A DNA stretch of 64,000 nt from Zoogloea sp. (GTDB lineage Bacteria; Pseudomonadota; Gammaproteobacteria; Burkholderiales; Rhodocyclaceae), in contig NZ_JAKLLN010000007.1 in assembly GCF_023150065.1 (NCBI RefSeq), forward strand, positions 173,215 to 237,214, read 5' to 3'. The notes beneath the pieces were generated by a model, which saw only the letters and a list, made by a program, of their open reading frames with translations, made no database searches and had not been told where the DNA came from. The stretch's first letter is position 1, and the number at the start of each line of letters is the position of its first letter. Below are positions 63,932-64,000 of this stretch, piece by piece. Both the position numbers and the translations under genes were made by a program.

Positions 63932-64000
63932 TAGGGGCGGTCAGATAATCTGACCGTTCCCCTCCCACACCACCCGGCATGCGGGTCCGCACCGGGCGGT
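63932..64000 (-). mobile_element. Probable 3' end of a group II intron (domains V and VI), truncated by the window edge
   Basis: Right after psd. On the minus strand the sequence from 64000 reads as a hairpin (about 63969-64000), then the GGTGGTGTGGGAGGGG stretch seen after domain V of bacterial group II introns, then a second hairpin (63934-63962, CGGTCAGAT / ATCTGACCG core) ending in CCCCTAT. The intron body and reverse transcriptase would lie to the right of the window. Recognition is from memory of the junction sequence, so this is tentative. Confidence 0.4.

Overview
The window is one high-GC bacterial chromosome segment, almost fully coding. Gene content and order point to a betaproteobacterium of the Rhodocyclales/Azoarcus-Thauera type. 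The evidence is the exbB-exbD-lpxK-ycaR-kdsB-adk-phosphofructokinase block (the last with PPi-type residues), a pair of cyanophycin synthetases with their usual companion genes, a betaproteobacterial-style cysTWA-cysB cluster, and a large aerobic aromatic-catabolism operon. The taxonomic call is inference from gene content; there is no rRNA or tRNA gene in the window.

Layout. (1) 1-4.9 kb, minus strand: envelope and core metabolism (phosphofructokinase, adk, kdsB, Trm112-like protein, lpxK, exbD, exbB). (2) 5.2-9.0 kb, plus strand: xseA, sodB, and an exported fusion of a CbiZ-type adenosylcobinamide amidohydrolase with a nitrilase-fold hydrolase. (3) 9.1-28.4 kb, minus strand: two downstream hydrolases, then a 17.6-kb run read from 28426 down to 10817. 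This run encodes a C-C hydrolase, a two-subunit LigAB-like extradiol dioxygenase, a Rieske ferredoxin, dioxygenase alpha and beta subunits, a dihydrodiol dehydrogenase, a nitronate monooxygenase, an oxopentenoate hydratase, a branched-chain-type periplasmic binding protein, a feruloyl-CoA-synthase-like ligase, acylating acetaldehyde dehydrogenase, 4-hydroxy-2-oxovalerate aldolase, a ferredoxin-type reductase, LivH, fused LivM-LivG, LivF and two hotdog thioesterases. Together these could import an aromatic compound, dihydroxylate and cleave the ring, and send 2-hydroxypentadienoate to pyruvate and acetyl-CoA. A divergent TetR gene follows. The intergenic region holds two ATACA-N4-TGTAT palindromes and a perfect FNR-type box.

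(4) 29.4-33.4 kb: a Na+/H+ antiporter-like protein and a large NHL-PA-M28 peptidase lipoprotein. (5) 33.5-36.2 kb: an AT-richer island with two tandem paralogous membrane-anchored proteins and two small unknown genes. (6) 36.4-43.9 kb: RBBP9-like hydrolase, RIO-type kinase, an unknown gene and a sulfate uptake operon ending in cysB. (7) 44-50 kb: BamE-like lipoprotein, CorC/CNNM-type membrane protein, TonB-like protein, glpK and glpD. (8) 50.1-58.0 kb: cyanophycin locus (cphA, cphA', and a divergent ABC exporter-like gene plus DUF1854 gene). (9) 58.1-64 kb: DUF5666-repeat lipoprotein, a Gly/Cys-tailed membrane protein, a small membrane protein, an unusual class III aminotransferase, phosphatidylserine decarboxylase, and at the right edge what looks like the 3' end of a group II intron.

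Two copies of an ~80-bp REPIN-like element (10.7 kb and 38.9 kb, opposite orientation) lie between genes. The most noteworthy items are the CbiZ-nitrilase fusion, the composite aromatic operon with its regulatory region, the ABC/DUF1854 companions of cyanophycin synthesis, and the paralog island.
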